Source of the DNA: Scatacola_A faecigallinarum | Lineage (GTDB): Bacteria; Pseudomonadota; Alphaproteobacteria; RF32; CAG-239 | DNA length: 28,371 nt | Reading direction: 5' to 3' | Assembly (NCBI GenBank): GCA_018713605.1 | Contig: DVOM01000035.1 | Span: 1 to 28,371, forward strand | In this document: positions 6,524 through 15,165 of the stretch, piece after piece | Position numbering within the stretch: position 1 is the first letter of the stretch | How the letters are laid out: every line of letters begins with the position of its first letter | Notes under the pieces: model-generated | What the model was told of the DNA's origin: nothing | The model's database searches: none | Seen by the model: only the letters and a program-made list of their open reading frames with translations | Program-made: the position numbers and the translations under genes

Positions 6524-7834
6524 CTAACCTAAAGTTCTAACCGGCGTTTTATTTTTGAGTTTTGATATTGCGGCATCGTCAGCTTTTAAGTGCAGAATCA
6601 TCTGTTCGCCTTTGGCTGCGGCGGAAATGACGTCGGTATTTTTGTATATCCAGGATATCAGTTTGCCGTCGGCGGCGTCCGTTGTGACTTCAACCATGCG
6701 GAAGTTTGCAGAAAGCTTGTCTTCGACCAGCCGCAGAAAATGTTCGGTTCCCTCGCCGCTGACGGCTGACAACGGAACGACGTTGGCATTGCGGGCGGCG
6801 TTTTCTTCCAGATAGCGGCGTCCGGCTTCGTCCAACAGGTCGATTTTGTTCAAAACCTCAATATAACCGCTTTCATTTTCGATATTTTTAAGCCCCAGGC
6901 TTTTCAGCACGTTGAGAACGTCTTTTTTCTGAGCGAGGCTGTTTTCGTTGGCAATGTCTCGGACATGTACGATGACGTCCGCTTCCAGAACTTCTTCAAG
7001 CGTCGCGCGGAAAGACATAATCAGTTCGTGCGGCAGGTCGGAAATGAACCCGACGGTATCGGACAAGATGACTTCGCGACCTCCGGGCAGCCTAATGCGG
7101 CGCATGGTCGGGTCGAGTGTAGCAAACAGCAGATTTTCGGCAAAAACGCCGGCGGAAGACAGGCAGTTGAACAAAGTGGACTTGCCGGCATTGGTATAAC
7201 CGACCAGAGCAACGACGGGATAAGGAATGCGTTTGCGTGCCGAGCGTTGAAGTTCGCGGGTCTTTTTGACTTTTTCCAGTTCTTTCCTGATACGGACAAT
7301 TTTATCGTCAATGATGCGGCGGTCAAGTTCAATCTGAGTTTCGCCGGGGCCGCCGAGAAAACCGGCGCCGCCGCGCTGCCGTTCCAAATGTGTCCAGCTG
7401 CGAACCAGCCGGCTGCGCTGATAGGTTAAATGCGCCAGTTCCACCTGAAGCCTTCCTTCTTTGGTTTTAGCGCGTTCGCCAAAGATTTCCAAGATAAGCG
7501 CAGTACGGTCGATGACTTTGATTTTAAGCGCTTTTTCCAGATTTCGCTGTTGAATCGGCGTTAACGACGCGTCAACAATCATCAACTCAATTTCTTCTGT
7601 TTCAAACAGCGGTTTGACACGATCGACAAAACCGCGGCTGAAATAGGCAGAAGGTTTGATTTCGCGAAGTTTGACGATTTCCCTGTAAGCAACGTCCAGA
7701 TTGATGGCGCGTGCCAGTCCGACGGCTTCTTCCAGTCTGGTTTCAGGCGTTACGGAAACGGAATCTGCCAGAACATTCGGAAAAACGACGGCCGCCCGAA
7801 CCTGATAATTTCGGTCAATTTCAACGTAAGCCAT
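6524..7834 (-). CDS. hflX: GTPase HflX
   Basis: 436 residues, normal length. HflX binds ribosomes and can split stalled 70S particles under stress. The N-terminal HflX domain is followed by the glycine-rich linker GGAGFLGGPGETQIELDRR (155-173), then the G domain: G1 GYTNAGKST (212-220), G3 DTVGFI (259-264), G4 NKID (329-332) and G5 SAVSG (356-360). All motifs are intact. Its ATG directly abuts the hfq stop codon (7835), the usual hfq-hflX pairing in proteobacteria. No clear terminator follows before the lipoprotein gene. Confidence 0.97.
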   Translation of the reverse strand: MAYVEIDRNYQVRAAVVFPNVLADSVSVTPETRLEEAVGLARAINLDVAYREIVKLREIKPSAYFSRGFVDRVKPLFETEEIELMIVDASLTPIQQRNLEKALKIKVIDRTALILEIFGERAKTKEGRLQVELAHLTYQRSRLVRSWTHLERQRGGAGFLGGPGETQIELDRRIIDDKIVRIRKELEKVKKTRELQRSARKRIPYPVVALVGYTNAGKSTLFNCLSSAGVFAENLLFATLDPTMRRIRLPGGREVILSDTVGFISDLPHELIMSFRATLEEVLEADVIVHVRDIANENSLAQKKDVLNVLKSLGLKNIENESGYIEVLNKIDLLDEAGRRYLEENAARNANVVPLSAVSGEGTEHFLRLVEDKLSANFRMVEVTTDAADGKLISWIYKNTDVISAAAKGEQMILHLKADDAAISKLKNKTPVRTLG

Positions 7835-8059
7835 TTACGCTTCGGGAATGGCAATATCGACCGCAGTGCTCGGCATAATGGTCGAGACGGCGTGTTTGTA
7901 GATGAGCTGGGTATGTCCGTCTCTTCTTAAAAGCAGCGAATTCTCGTCAAACCAGGTAATGATACCCTGGAGTTTTACGCCGTTAATCAAAAATACGGTT
8001 ACGGAAACCTTATTTTTTTTGAGATCGTTTAAGAAGTCTTCCTGAACATTTTGAGACAT
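7835..8059 (-). CDS. hfq: RNA chaperone Hfq
   Basis: 74 residues. The Sm-like fold is evident: Sm1 region VSVTVFLINGVKLQGIITWFDENSLLLRR and Sm2 motif YKHAVSTI (the classic YKH motif). Hfq forms hexamers that pair small RNAs with mRNAs. The short C-terminal tail (VDIAIPEA) is typical of alphaproteobacteria, unlike the long enterobacterial tail. AAGGA lies 8 bases before the ATG. It is immediately followed by hflX and lies 88 bases after trkA, with its own candidate promoter in that gap. Confidence 0.97.
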   Translation of the reverse strand: MSQNVQEDFLNDLKKNKVSVTVFLINGVKLQGIITWFDENSLLLRRDGHTQLIYKHAVSTIMPSTAVDIAIPEA

Positions 8060-8091
8060 TGTCGTATCCTTTTTATTTATTTTAGGCTTTT

Positions 8092-8156
8092 ATATTAATC
8101 CCTTTTTGTTTCATTAGTAAAGCATTGATTGCAGAAAGGGGATAATTCTATGTCAA
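8092..8156 (-). promoter_or_regulatory. Candidate hfq-hflX promoter region
   Basis: On the minus strand TTGACA (8156-8151), a perfect -35 box overlapping the trkA stop codon, is followed after exactly 17 bases by TGCAAT (8133-8128). A second possible pair is TTTACT (8121-8116), an 18-base spacer and TAATAT (8097-8092). Either would give hfq its own transcript. No terminator for trkA is visible here, so read-through is also possible. Confidence 0.4.
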
Positions 8157-9506
8157 CAGGCGTTCGACTTTGCGAATGTCACGGGTGCAGACAAAGACTA
8201 TCAGCAGATCGCCGGCTTCAATTCTTTCGGATGAAGACGGAAAGATAACGGTTTCGGCGCGGCAGATGGCGCCTATCATGCTGGTCTTGGGCAAACCGAC
8301 CTCGGCAACCGTACGGCCGGCAATAAGACTGTCGGCATCGACACGGATTTCCCACAGTTCGCCGAAACCGCGGCCCAAAGAATAGGCGTCGCTCAGTTTG
8401 GCCTTGCGAAGTTCCTGAAGTATGCTTGAAATCGTAACTGATGAGCGGTCGATAAGAATATTGTCGGCAACATTGTCGATAAGGTTGTCATAAGCCCGCG
8501 AATTGACCAGCGAAATGGCCGAAGACACGCCGCTTTTTTTGGCCAACAGCGAGGCCAGAAGGTTGTCCTTATCGTGAGAGGTAACGGCAATGGCTGCATC
8601 CGCCGACTGTATACCGGCTTCCGTCAGGATAACGTCACTCATCATCTCGCCGTGAATGACGACGGCGTCTTTGAGCGTATCGGCCAGAAAACGTGCGCTT
8701 TCCTCATCTTCGTCGATAATTTTCACACTTTGGATATTGTCGTCCTGTTCCAGTTTGGAAGCGAGGTAACCGGCAATGAGATTGCCGCCGAAAATGATGA
8801 TTTTTTCATTCGGCGTGCGTTCCATGCCGAAGTCTCGGATTGTATCGGCAATCTTGTCGGCCGAAACCAGAAAGTATATTTCATCGCCGGGGTTGATGAC
8901 ATCGCCGCCGCGGGGAATAAAGCTCCGGCCGCCGCGGACAATGCTGACAATGTTGACGTCCAGTTCAGGCGCCAGACGTTCCAGATGCACCAGCGGCGTC
9001 TGAATCAGCGGGCAGCTGTTCTGGCAGCGGAAAGCCAGCAGATAGACCCTCTTATCGGCAAGAGTCAGTACTTCGGAGGTGCCGGGAATTTTTAAAACTT
9101 CCAGAATAGCCTTGCCGATTTCGATTTCCGGCGAGATGACCAAATCGACCGGAATGTTTTCTTCGTTATAAAGCATGTTCCATTGCGGCGACAGAAATGA
9201 CGCGGAATCGATACGGGCAATTTTTTTGGGAACGTTAAACAACGAATGAGCCACCTGACAGGTAACCAGATTGACCTCGTCGCGGTCGGTGGCGGCGATA
9301 ATCATATCGGCGCTGCGGGCGCCCGCCTTTTCCAAAACGTCAGGATGCGACGCAGAACCGTTTATCGGCTGAATGTCCCATTCCTTGGATATTTCGTCGA
9401 GTTTGTGAGAATCCGTGTCGATAACAATGATGTCGTTGCTGCCGCGGCTGAGATAGGCAACAATACTCCGGCCGACCGAACCGGCGCCGCAGACGATGAT
9501 TTTCAT
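8148..9506 (-). CDS. trkA: Trk system potassium-uptake regulatory subunit TrkA
   Basis: 452 residues. TrkA is the cytoplasmic NAD(H)-binding ring that gates TrkH-type K+ channels. It has the classical duplicated architecture: RCK-N Rossmann domain with GAGSVG (7-12) and the acidic end of strand two (VIDTD), RCK-C, then a second RCK-N (FGGNLIAGYLA) and RCK-C. The ATG at 9506 is chosen because it has AGGGGG upstream and overlaps the dusB stop as ATGA; a TTG 30 bases further up is less likely. No trkH or trkG is present in the window. In many alphaproteobacteria ntrBCYX genes separate dusB and trkA; here they are absent. Confidence 0.95.
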   Translation of the reverse strand: MKIIVCGAGSVGRSIVAYLSRGSNDIIVIDTDSHKLDEISKEWDIQPINGSASHPDVLEKAGARSADMIIAATDRDEVNLVTCQVAHSLFNVPKKIARIDSASFLSPQWNMLYNEENIPVDLVISPEIEIGKAILEVLKIPGTSEVLTLADKRVYLLAFRCQNSCPLIQTPLVHLERLAPELDVNIVSIVRGGRSFIPRGGDVINPGDEIYFLVSADKIADTIRDFGMERTPNEKIIIFGGNLIAGYLASKLEQDDNIQSVKIIDEDEESARFLADTLKDAVVIHGEMMSDVILTEAGIQSADAAIAVTSHDKDNLLASLLAKKSGVSSAISLVNSRAYDNLIDNVADNILIDRSSVTISSILQELRKAKLSDAYSLGRGFGELWEIRVDADSLIAGRTVAEVGLPKTSMIGAICRAETVIFPSSSERIEAGDLLIVFVCTRDIRKVERLLT

Positions 9507-10492
9507 TCTTCTTCCCCCTGCTCTCTTTGTTCGCAACTGTCAAAATAACGATTAATCTCGGAAATTGCATCGGCAAAGTTGTTTATTTTTGTATACGTTT
9601 CGCGAAAACGTTTGGCGTCGTACATGCTTTTGCAGTACCAGCAGACATGTTTGCGGGACAACGGCAGCGCCATTTTTTCGCCGTAATAGTCCGTCAATTC
9701 CCCGATATGGGTCAGCAACGCCCGCTTTATTTCAGCTATGCTTATTTTCCGGGGCTTTTTGCCTTCGTTAAGATAATCGTGCGTCTGAGCAATCAGCCAC
9801 GGGTTACCGAGTGCGGCGCGGCCAATCATTATTCCGTCGACCCCGGTATGTCGCAGCATCCTTTCGGCGTCTTCGGGGCTGTTTATATCTCCGTTGCCGA
9901 TGACCGGAATTTTGACGGCCTGTTTGACGGCGGCAATAATGTCCCAATCCGCGGTTCCCGAATAGAAGTCACTGCGGGTGCGGCCATGAACGGTTATATA
10001 GGCGGCGCCGCTGTCTTCGCACATTCTGGCAAAATCGACGGCATTGACCGAACCGGCATCCCAGCCCTTGCGAAACTTGACGCTGACTTTCAGCGACGAG
10101 GCCTTGACCGCGCTTTCAATGATTTTGGAAGCTTGAAGCATGTCTTTCATCAGCCATGAACCTGAATGGTTGTTGACGATTTTTTTGACCGGACAGCCCA
10201 TGTTGATATCTACGGAATGAGCGCCGAGTTCTTCCGCCAGACGCACGGAATCGGCAAAAAGCCCCTCGTTGCCGCCGACCAGCTGCACCACGACCTTATA
10301 TGGTTCGTCACGGACGTCGGCAATGCGGTAGCTTTTGGGATTTTTGCGCGAGATGGCGTTGATGGCTACCATTTCGGAAACCATGGTTCCCGGTCCCATG
10401 GAAGAAACCAGCCGGCGCATGGGCTTGTCGGTAATACCGGCCATGGGGGCTAAAAAGACATTGCTGTCAAAACCGTTAAAAAATCTGCTCAT
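9503..10492 (-). CDS. dusB: tRNA-dihydrouridine synthase DusB
   Basis: 329 residues. FMN enzyme reducing specific uridines in tRNA to dihydrouridine. The TIM-barrel opens with VFLAPMAGITDKPMRRL (12-28); the catalytic cysteine C100 sits in INMGCPVKKI; FMN-phosphate and tRNA-contact motifs VHGRTRSDFYSG, PVIGNGDI and GVDGIMIGRAALGNPW are intact, and the C-terminal helical domain has the usual RKHVCWYCK block. This is the NifR3-type paralogue normally upstream of ntrB. Its start overlaps the preceding 186-residue gene as ATGA, and its stop overlaps the trkA start as ATGA. Confidence 0.95.
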   Translation of the reverse strand: MSRFFNGFDSNVFLAPMAGITDKPMRRLVSSMGPGTMVSEMVAINAISRKNPKSYRIADVRDEPYKVVVQLVGGNEGLFADSVRLAEELGAHSVDINMGCPVKKIVNNHSGSWLMKDMLQASKIIESAVKASSLKVSVKFRKGWDAGSVNAVDFARMCEDSGAAYITVHGRTRSDFYSGTADWDIIAAVKQAVKIPVIGNGDINSPEDAERMLRHTGVDGIMIGRAALGNPWLIAQTHDYLNEGKKPRKISIAEIKRALLTHIGELTDYYGEKMALPLSRKHVCWYCKSMYDAKRFRETYTKINNFADAISEINRYFDSCEQREQGEEE

Positions 10493-11049
10493 ATCGTATA
10501 ATCAAAACTGCGGTTAAATTCGTGCATAAAATCTATCAGAACCTGCGGCCGGGAATTGATGCCCGCGACATAGTCATAGGCATTGGCGGCATAAGCTCCG
10601 GAAACGGCCTCCTGTCCGGGCATAATGAACAGGTTGCCGGTTTCGGCCGCTGCGGTTCCGTAAGCAAACAAGCCTTGGCGAAACGAAGAATAATCGGCGA
10701 CGGACGCCAGTTCTTCCCAAAAGCTGACCGGCGTTTCGGCCTGTCCGATTTCCGGCGCGTTTTTTCCCTCTTCGTTAAAGACGTTTTTCTGCCGGGGCTG
10801 GCGATTCAGTCTTTCGCCTTCTCCGGTTTCGGAAACAAACTTCTGCACCGCAAACAACGACTGCGGTTCCAGATAGGAAACGGCGCAGCCGTTGAGCTGA
10901 AAGCCGTTTACGTTTTCGGTTCCGGCCGTTTCGGGCGAGTTGAGATGCAGAGCGGCCGCTTTAGCCCGGATATGGCTGACCGATTTGGATATTTCGGCGG
11001 TCAGGCCGGAGAAATCGGGAGACAGGCTGTTTACTGCCGCAGAAATCAT
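10489..11049 (-). CDS. Uncharacterised protein in the coiled-coil-dusB-trkA operon
   Basis: 186 residues, not recognised. There is no signal peptide or TM helix. The N-terminal half is Ser/Ala/Asn-rich and hydrophilic; the second half is more ordered, with PVSFWEELASVADYSSFRQG, the hydrophobic block AAAETGNLFIMPG, and a terminal aromatic stretch RSFDYTI. It starts 9 bases after the stop codon of the 1331-residue coiled-coil gene with GAGAGG as ribosome-binding site, and ends in an ATGA overlap with dusB. The coupling suggests it is translated with both neighbours; a function with the coiled-coil protein is possible but unsupported. Confidence 0.7.
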   Translation of the reverse strand: MISAAVNSLSPDFSGLTAEISKSVSHIRAKAAALHLNSPETAGTENVNGFQLNGCAVSYLEPQSLFAVQKFVSETGEGERLNRQPRQKNVFNEEGKNAPEIGQAETPVSFWEELASVADYSSFRQGLFAYGTAAAETGNLFIMPGQEAVSGAYAANAYDYVAGINSRPQVLIDFMHEFNRSFDYTI

Positions 11050-11058
11050 CTACACCTC

Positions 11059-14000
11059 TCAGTTGAGTTTGTCCAGCGAGCGAGCCAGAATATAATAGAG
11101 TTTGCCGATGTCGGCACCGGAAATAACCGAAAGCAGAATGCCGGAGCGTTCGTTTTCTCGGGCTTTGCTGACCAGCGTTTCAAATTCGGACAGATATTTG
11201 GTAACAATATTGCGGAATTCGAGGTTCTTTTCAAACTCGGAGCGTATGGAAAGAATCTGGCTTTTGCTCATGGTTCTGGACAGATGACGGACAAAGGCCG
11301 CCGTGTCGCCGTTATAATACTTCTTCCACAAGTCTTCTTCGGCATCGGGATTGAAGATGCGGTTGATGTCGACAGCCGCGGTTTCAAGCTTTTCGATGAT
11401 GAAAGAAGCGTCTTTGAGGAAAGTGTCTACTCTGATGCCTTCATAGCGTTTTTGCAGGTCAGCCAGCTTGGTGTCGGCCTTGTCGGAAGTTTCAATAAGA
11501 ATTTTAAGCTGTTTGTTGAACAGTTCGTTGAAACTGCCCGATTTGCTGACCAGTTCGCTGCCGCGGCGGGAGAACTCTTCCGTCGACGTATTCAATACGT
11601 CCATGACGTTGTTGATTTTACTGAGCGTGTCGTCCGTGGCTGCAACCAAAACGCCCGACTGCTTGAGGAAAACCTCTCCGGAACTGCGGATTTCGTTTGA
11701 AATGCGTTCGGCATTGGCGGCCGCTTCGCTGATGGATGCGCGCAGTTTGTCGCCGGAGTTTTCAAAATGTTTGGCGCTCATATTGGCGGCTTCTTCAACC
11801 TGCAAACTCAGCGTTTTGAGATTTTCGCCCAGTCCCTTGACTTTGTCATAGGCCTGATTGGCGCGGTTGGAAAGCTGTTTGGAAGTATCCATCAGGACAA
11901 CATTGAAACAATCGACCAGTTCCTTGGTGTCCTCGGATATCTTAATCATTTTGTCCGACTGGTCGGCAATCATGTTGCTGATTTCGGCAACGCCGCTGCT
12001 GGCCTCGGCCGTAACCGTATTGAAACCGGCGATGTACTTCTCATAATCGGCTACCGAAGCGCCCAGCTTTTTGCCGGAATTGTCTGCGGTCAGCGCCAGG
12101 TCTTCGGCACACTGATTCAGGCTCATGTTGACCTGTTCAATGTTCTTAATCGAGTTTTTGGACGCCTTGGCTATGTCTTCGCTTACTTTCAGCAACCGGT
12201 CACCCAAAACGTCGAACTCATAGGCGGCCTTTGCGGAAGTTTCGACGACATTATCGGTATTTTCCTTGAATTTGGCGTTGATTTCGCTCATTTTCTGAGC
12301 GACGTCGGAAGCGGTGTCAGACAAATACTTATACTGTTGGGCCATTGACGCCTCTCCCAGCCGTGCCTGAGTGGAAACGACATTGACGATGTCGGTCAGG
12401 CTTTCTTTCTGATGGTCGAAAGTTTCGCGCAGCGTATCGGCCTGCGCCTGAGTTTTGACAATAGTCTGATCTATTTCCTTAATCTGTCCGTCAATCTGAG
12501 CCGAAATGCCGCGGGTTTCATCAGCAAGACCGGCGTTGGCCTGTTTGAGTTTTTCGCAGTTGTTCAGCAGGGTCAGCGTTGCGGTGTTTGACTCTTCGCG
12601 AACATCTTTGACGATGTTGGAGAAAGTATCCAGATTGGTGCGGAAGTCGGTTGACACATCGTTGAGCTTCTGGGCGATATCCTGCATAAACTTGTTGATT
12701 TCGGCATTTTGTTCGGCAACCGTCTTGTCGATTTCAGCCAGACGGTCAATCGATTTGGTCGAATTGGCAACGACGTTTTCGGCGCGTTTGCTTACGTCTT
12801 CTTCAAGCAGAGCCATGCGCGCAAAAACGCGGTCGGCGCTTTGTTCAATAACCGAAACCTGATTTTTCAGCGAACTGCCGATATTGTTGGTGTTTTCGGA
12901 AATGCGGTCGCAGATGTCGAAAAATTCATTTTCCTGATGTTTAAACAGCAAATTAATGGCTTCAGCCTTTTCGTCAAGGGCGCGAACGACGTCGGAAACA
13001 TAGCCGACCGTGTTTTCGGCAACCGAATTGAGCATGGTTGACTGAGTTTCGAACGAATTGAGAATCTCGTTAAAGGTTTTGGTCGAGTTCTCGGTTGACT
13101 TGTCGATGACTTTAGCCTGTTCTATCAAGACATTGGCAACGGTTGAAGCGCGGTCGGTAATACGACCGGAAATGCCTTCCAGCTTGTTGTGCTGTTCGGA
13201 AACGATATTTTCAAACTGGCTGATTTTGGCCAGCGTGTTGGAAGCGGAATCATCGAAGATTTCCAGCTGTTCCTGCAGATTGGTTCCGATGTCTTTGGTT
13301 CTGATGACAACTTCTTCGGAAGCTTTGAGCGCCTGATCCATCTGAGTTTTGAGGCGTCCGATGGCTGAGCCGGCTTCGCTGTCGATAATGGCGGCGGCGC
13401 GGGTAAGTTCCTCAATCTGGCGTTTGAGTTCGGCCTTGGTTTCTTCAATTTTATTGACCGAACCGCTGATATGGCGCTGCTGTTGAGCCAGTGAGGTTTC
13501 GCTGATTTTGCTTTGCGTGACGACAATGTTGGAAGCCTCGACCAGATTATCGCGATGTTTAGCCATGATTTCGGCAATCTTATCCAACTGCTCTATCGAA
13601 ACTTTGGTCTGAATATTGACACCGTCGGCGTTTTCGCTCAGCTGTTGATTGAGTTTCTGGAGGCTGGCGGTAACTTCATCGGCCAGCGTACGCAGGTAAT
13701 TGCGCTTTTCTTCAATATCCGAAGCGACGGCCGAAGTCTTTTCAACCGCGGCATCGGTCAGCATACCGAGTTTGACGGTCTCGTCGTCCAGTGCGGCGAC
13801 AACTTCGTTGATACGGCCGACGGCGGCTTCGGATTTGAGTTCAAGCGCGGAAGTTTTTTCGTCGATACCGCTGCTGACGTTGTTCAGGCTGTCGAGGATA
13901 TGGTCGGAAACGCCTTCCAGTTCCCGAACCTGATTGGAAATGCTTTCTTCAATAACATTGGCGCGAGCCATGACCTTGTCAACTTCGGCGGCAAGAAATT

Positions 14001-15054
14001 CTCCCTGACGGCTGAAACTTTTGCTGAGCACGTCATTTTGCTTGCCGAGCGATTCAATATGGTCGAGAATAAACTTGCTCTGACCGCGCAGAGTTCCGTC
14101 AATGCGGCTGATTCCGTCGTCCAAATGCGCGAAAACTTCTTCGCAGCTTCTGACCGCTTTGGAAGAAACCTGTTCAAGCCGGTCGCTCTGCCCGGAAAGA
14201 ACGTCGGAAATATGGGCTATGGTTTCGCCGGTTTTATTGCCGTACTCGAGCAGCATTTCATTGGCTCTGGCCAATCTGGCGCTGTTGCTTTCGGAAATGG
14301 CGCCGAGAGCTTCGGACGATTCACGGATTTCCTTAATGCGGGGAGATATTTCATTAAGGAGGTCGGAAACTTCCTTTTTGATGACGACGGCCGAATTGGT
14401 AAAATCGCGGATTTGATCCTTGAAGACGCCTGTTGAGTTTTCGGCGCGCTCGGCAACATAATCAAAGCTTTTAACCAGCGTTTTGACACCGTCGGTCAGT
14501 TCGGTCATGGTTTTTGAGGAATAATTGTCCAAAACGCCGACAAGCTTGGCAAAGTCGTCTACACGGCCGCCGAGTTCCTGTTTGATTTTTTCGGTCTGCG
14601 CCGTTGCAAGTTTGGTTACTTCCTGAAGTTCAATAACCTGCGAACGGATGGCATCGGCCATGGCTTTGGCCGTGGTGGCGCTCCCTTCTTCGGGATAAAC
14701 GAGCTGGTTCATATAGGCGCGGAGAAACTTGGCCTCGCGTTTGAAACTGGAACCGCGGTCAATATAGGCCATAACGACCCAGATAATTGCCAGCGGAAGC
14801 GTAACGCCGGCCAGGAAGCCGCCGAACTCGTCCGGCATCATCAAAAACAGATTGGACCAGCCGAAAAACTGCGTGATGTAAATGACAACTACGGCAAACC
14901 AGATGACGCTGACCCATATCATCAGCCGGTGCAGATTGTTGTTGAGCCACGAGTTTTCCGTTTCAGCGTCTTCGACATAGCTGAACTTGTTTTTTTCGGA
15001 CATAAAATCAGGCAGGTTGGAACCTTCGCGGTTTTCCGAATTTTGGTTTGACAT
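11059..15054 (-). CDS. Giant two-TM coiled-coil protein, unknown function (TipN-like topology)
   Basis: 1331 residues. A hydrophilic N terminus (1-43) is followed by two TM helices (about 44-62 and 79-97), then about 1100 residues of heptad-rich, Ala/Asn/Ser/Glu-rich helical sequence with almost no proline, and a distinct C-terminal segment (about 1205-1331) that looks globular and ends GADIGKLYYILARSLDKL. With a short loop between the helices, both ends would face the cytoplasm. Internal repetition is visible: the SLAQQQRHIS region (about 500-550) resembles SMAQQYKYLS (about 880-930), each preceded by an ETS/EAS and TQ(S/A)K/R pattern. It superficially resembles methyl-accepting chemoreceptor helices, but no conserved chemoreceptor hairpin tip is seen. 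Two N-terminal TM helices plus a long coiled coil is the topology of the Caulobacter polarity factor TipN; homology is not shown. AGGGGA lies 8 bases before the ATG. Confidence 0.85.
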   Translation of the reverse strand: MSNQNSENREGSNLPDFMSEKNKFSYVEDAETENSWLNNNLHRLMIWVSVIWFAVVVIYITQFFGWSNLFLMMPDEFGGFLAGVTLPLAIIWVVMAYIDRGSSFKREAKFLRAYMNQLVYPEEGSATTAKAMADAIRSQVIELQEVTKLATAQTEKIKQELGGRVDDFAKLVGVLDNYSSKTMTELTDGVKTLVKSFDYVAERAENSTGVFKDQIRDFTNSAVVIKKEVSDLLNEISPRIKEIRESSEALGAISESNSARLARANEMLLEYGNKTGETIAHISDVLSGQSDRLEQVSSKAVRSCEEVFAHLDDGISRIDGTLRGQSKFILDHIESLGKQNDVLSKSFSRQGEFLAAEVDKVMARANVIEESISNQVRELEGVSDHILDSLNNVSSGIDEKTSALELKSEAAVGRINEVVAALDDETVKLGMLTDAAVEKTSAVASDIEEKRNYLRTLADEVTASLQKLNQQLSENADGVNIQTKVSIEQLDKIAEIMAKHRDNLVEASNIVVTQSKISETSLAQQQRHISGSVNKIEETKAELKRQIEELTRAAAIIDSEAGSAIGRLKTQMDQALKASEEVVIRTKDIGTNLQEQLEIFDDSASNTLAKISQFENIVSEQHNKLEGISGRITDRASTVANVLIEQAKVIDKSTENSTKTFNEILNSFETQSTMLNSVAENTVGYVSDVVRALDEKAEAINLLFKHQENEFFDICDRISENTNNIGSSLKNQVSVIEQSADRVFARMALLEEDVSKRAENVVANSTKSIDRLAEIDKTVAEQNAEINKFMQDIAQKLNDVSTDFRTNLDTFSNIVKDVREESNTATLTLLNNCEKLKQANAGLADETRGISAQIDGQIKEIDQTIVKTQAQADTLRETFDHQKESLTDIVNVVSTQARLGEASMAQQYKYLSDTASDVAQKMSEINAKFKENTDNVVETSAKAAYEFDVLGDRLLKVSEDIAKASKNSIKNIEQVNMSLNQCAEDLALTADNSGKKLGASVADYEKYIAGFNTVTAEASSGVAEISNMIADQSDKMIKISEDTKELVDCFNVVLMDTSKQLSNRANQAYDKVKGLGENLKTLSLQVEEAANMSAKHFENSGDKLRASISEAAANAERISNEIRSSGEVFLKQSGVLVAATDDTLSKINNVMDVLNTSTEEFSRRGSELVSKSGSFNELFNKQLKILIETSDKADTKLADLQKRYEGIRVDTFLKDASFIIEKLETAAVDINRIFNPDAEEDLWKKYYNGDTAAFVRHLSRTMSKSQILSIRSEFEKNLEFRNIVTKYLSEFETLVSKARENERSGILLSVISGADIGKLYYILARSLDKLN

Positions 15055-15153
15055 AAATATAATCCCCTATATTTCCCCAAATATAAAAATTGTCGGGCAT
15101 AGAATATAGCAAAAATTTATAAATTCAAAGCGATTAGGGGCAAAAGATTTCAG

Positions 15154-15162
15154 TTATCCACA
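15154..15162 (+). promoter_or_regulatory. Perfect DnaA box (TTATCCACA)
   Basis: An exact match to the high-affinity DnaA consensus lies in the gap between the giant coiled-coil gene and the 680-residue gene, only a few bases from the latter's stop codon, beside an AT-rich stretch (15100-15125). It is the only copy I noticed. It could regulate the coiled-coil gene's promoter or titrate DnaA, or be chance. Confidence 0.35.
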
Positions 15163-15165
15163 AGC

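Noticed and set aside
10522..11700. 392-codon open frame on the plus strand across the 186-residue and coiled-coil genes
   Set aside because: It is antisense to two well-formed genes and has no recognisable domain; low stop frequency opposite biased codons explains it.
13513..14436. 307-codon open frame opposite the coiled-coil gene
   Set aside because: Repetitive Phe/Asn-rich sequence is the complement of Lys/Glu/Asn heptad codons, not a gene.
11059..15054. Methyl-accepting chemotaxis protein
   Set aside because: Helical repeats look similar, but there is no sensor domain, HAMP domain or conserved hairpin tip, and it is far too long.
15100..15165. Possible replication origin (AT-rich plus DnaA box)
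   Set aside because: Only one DnaA box, no array, and none of the genes usually near an alphaproteobacterial origin are here.
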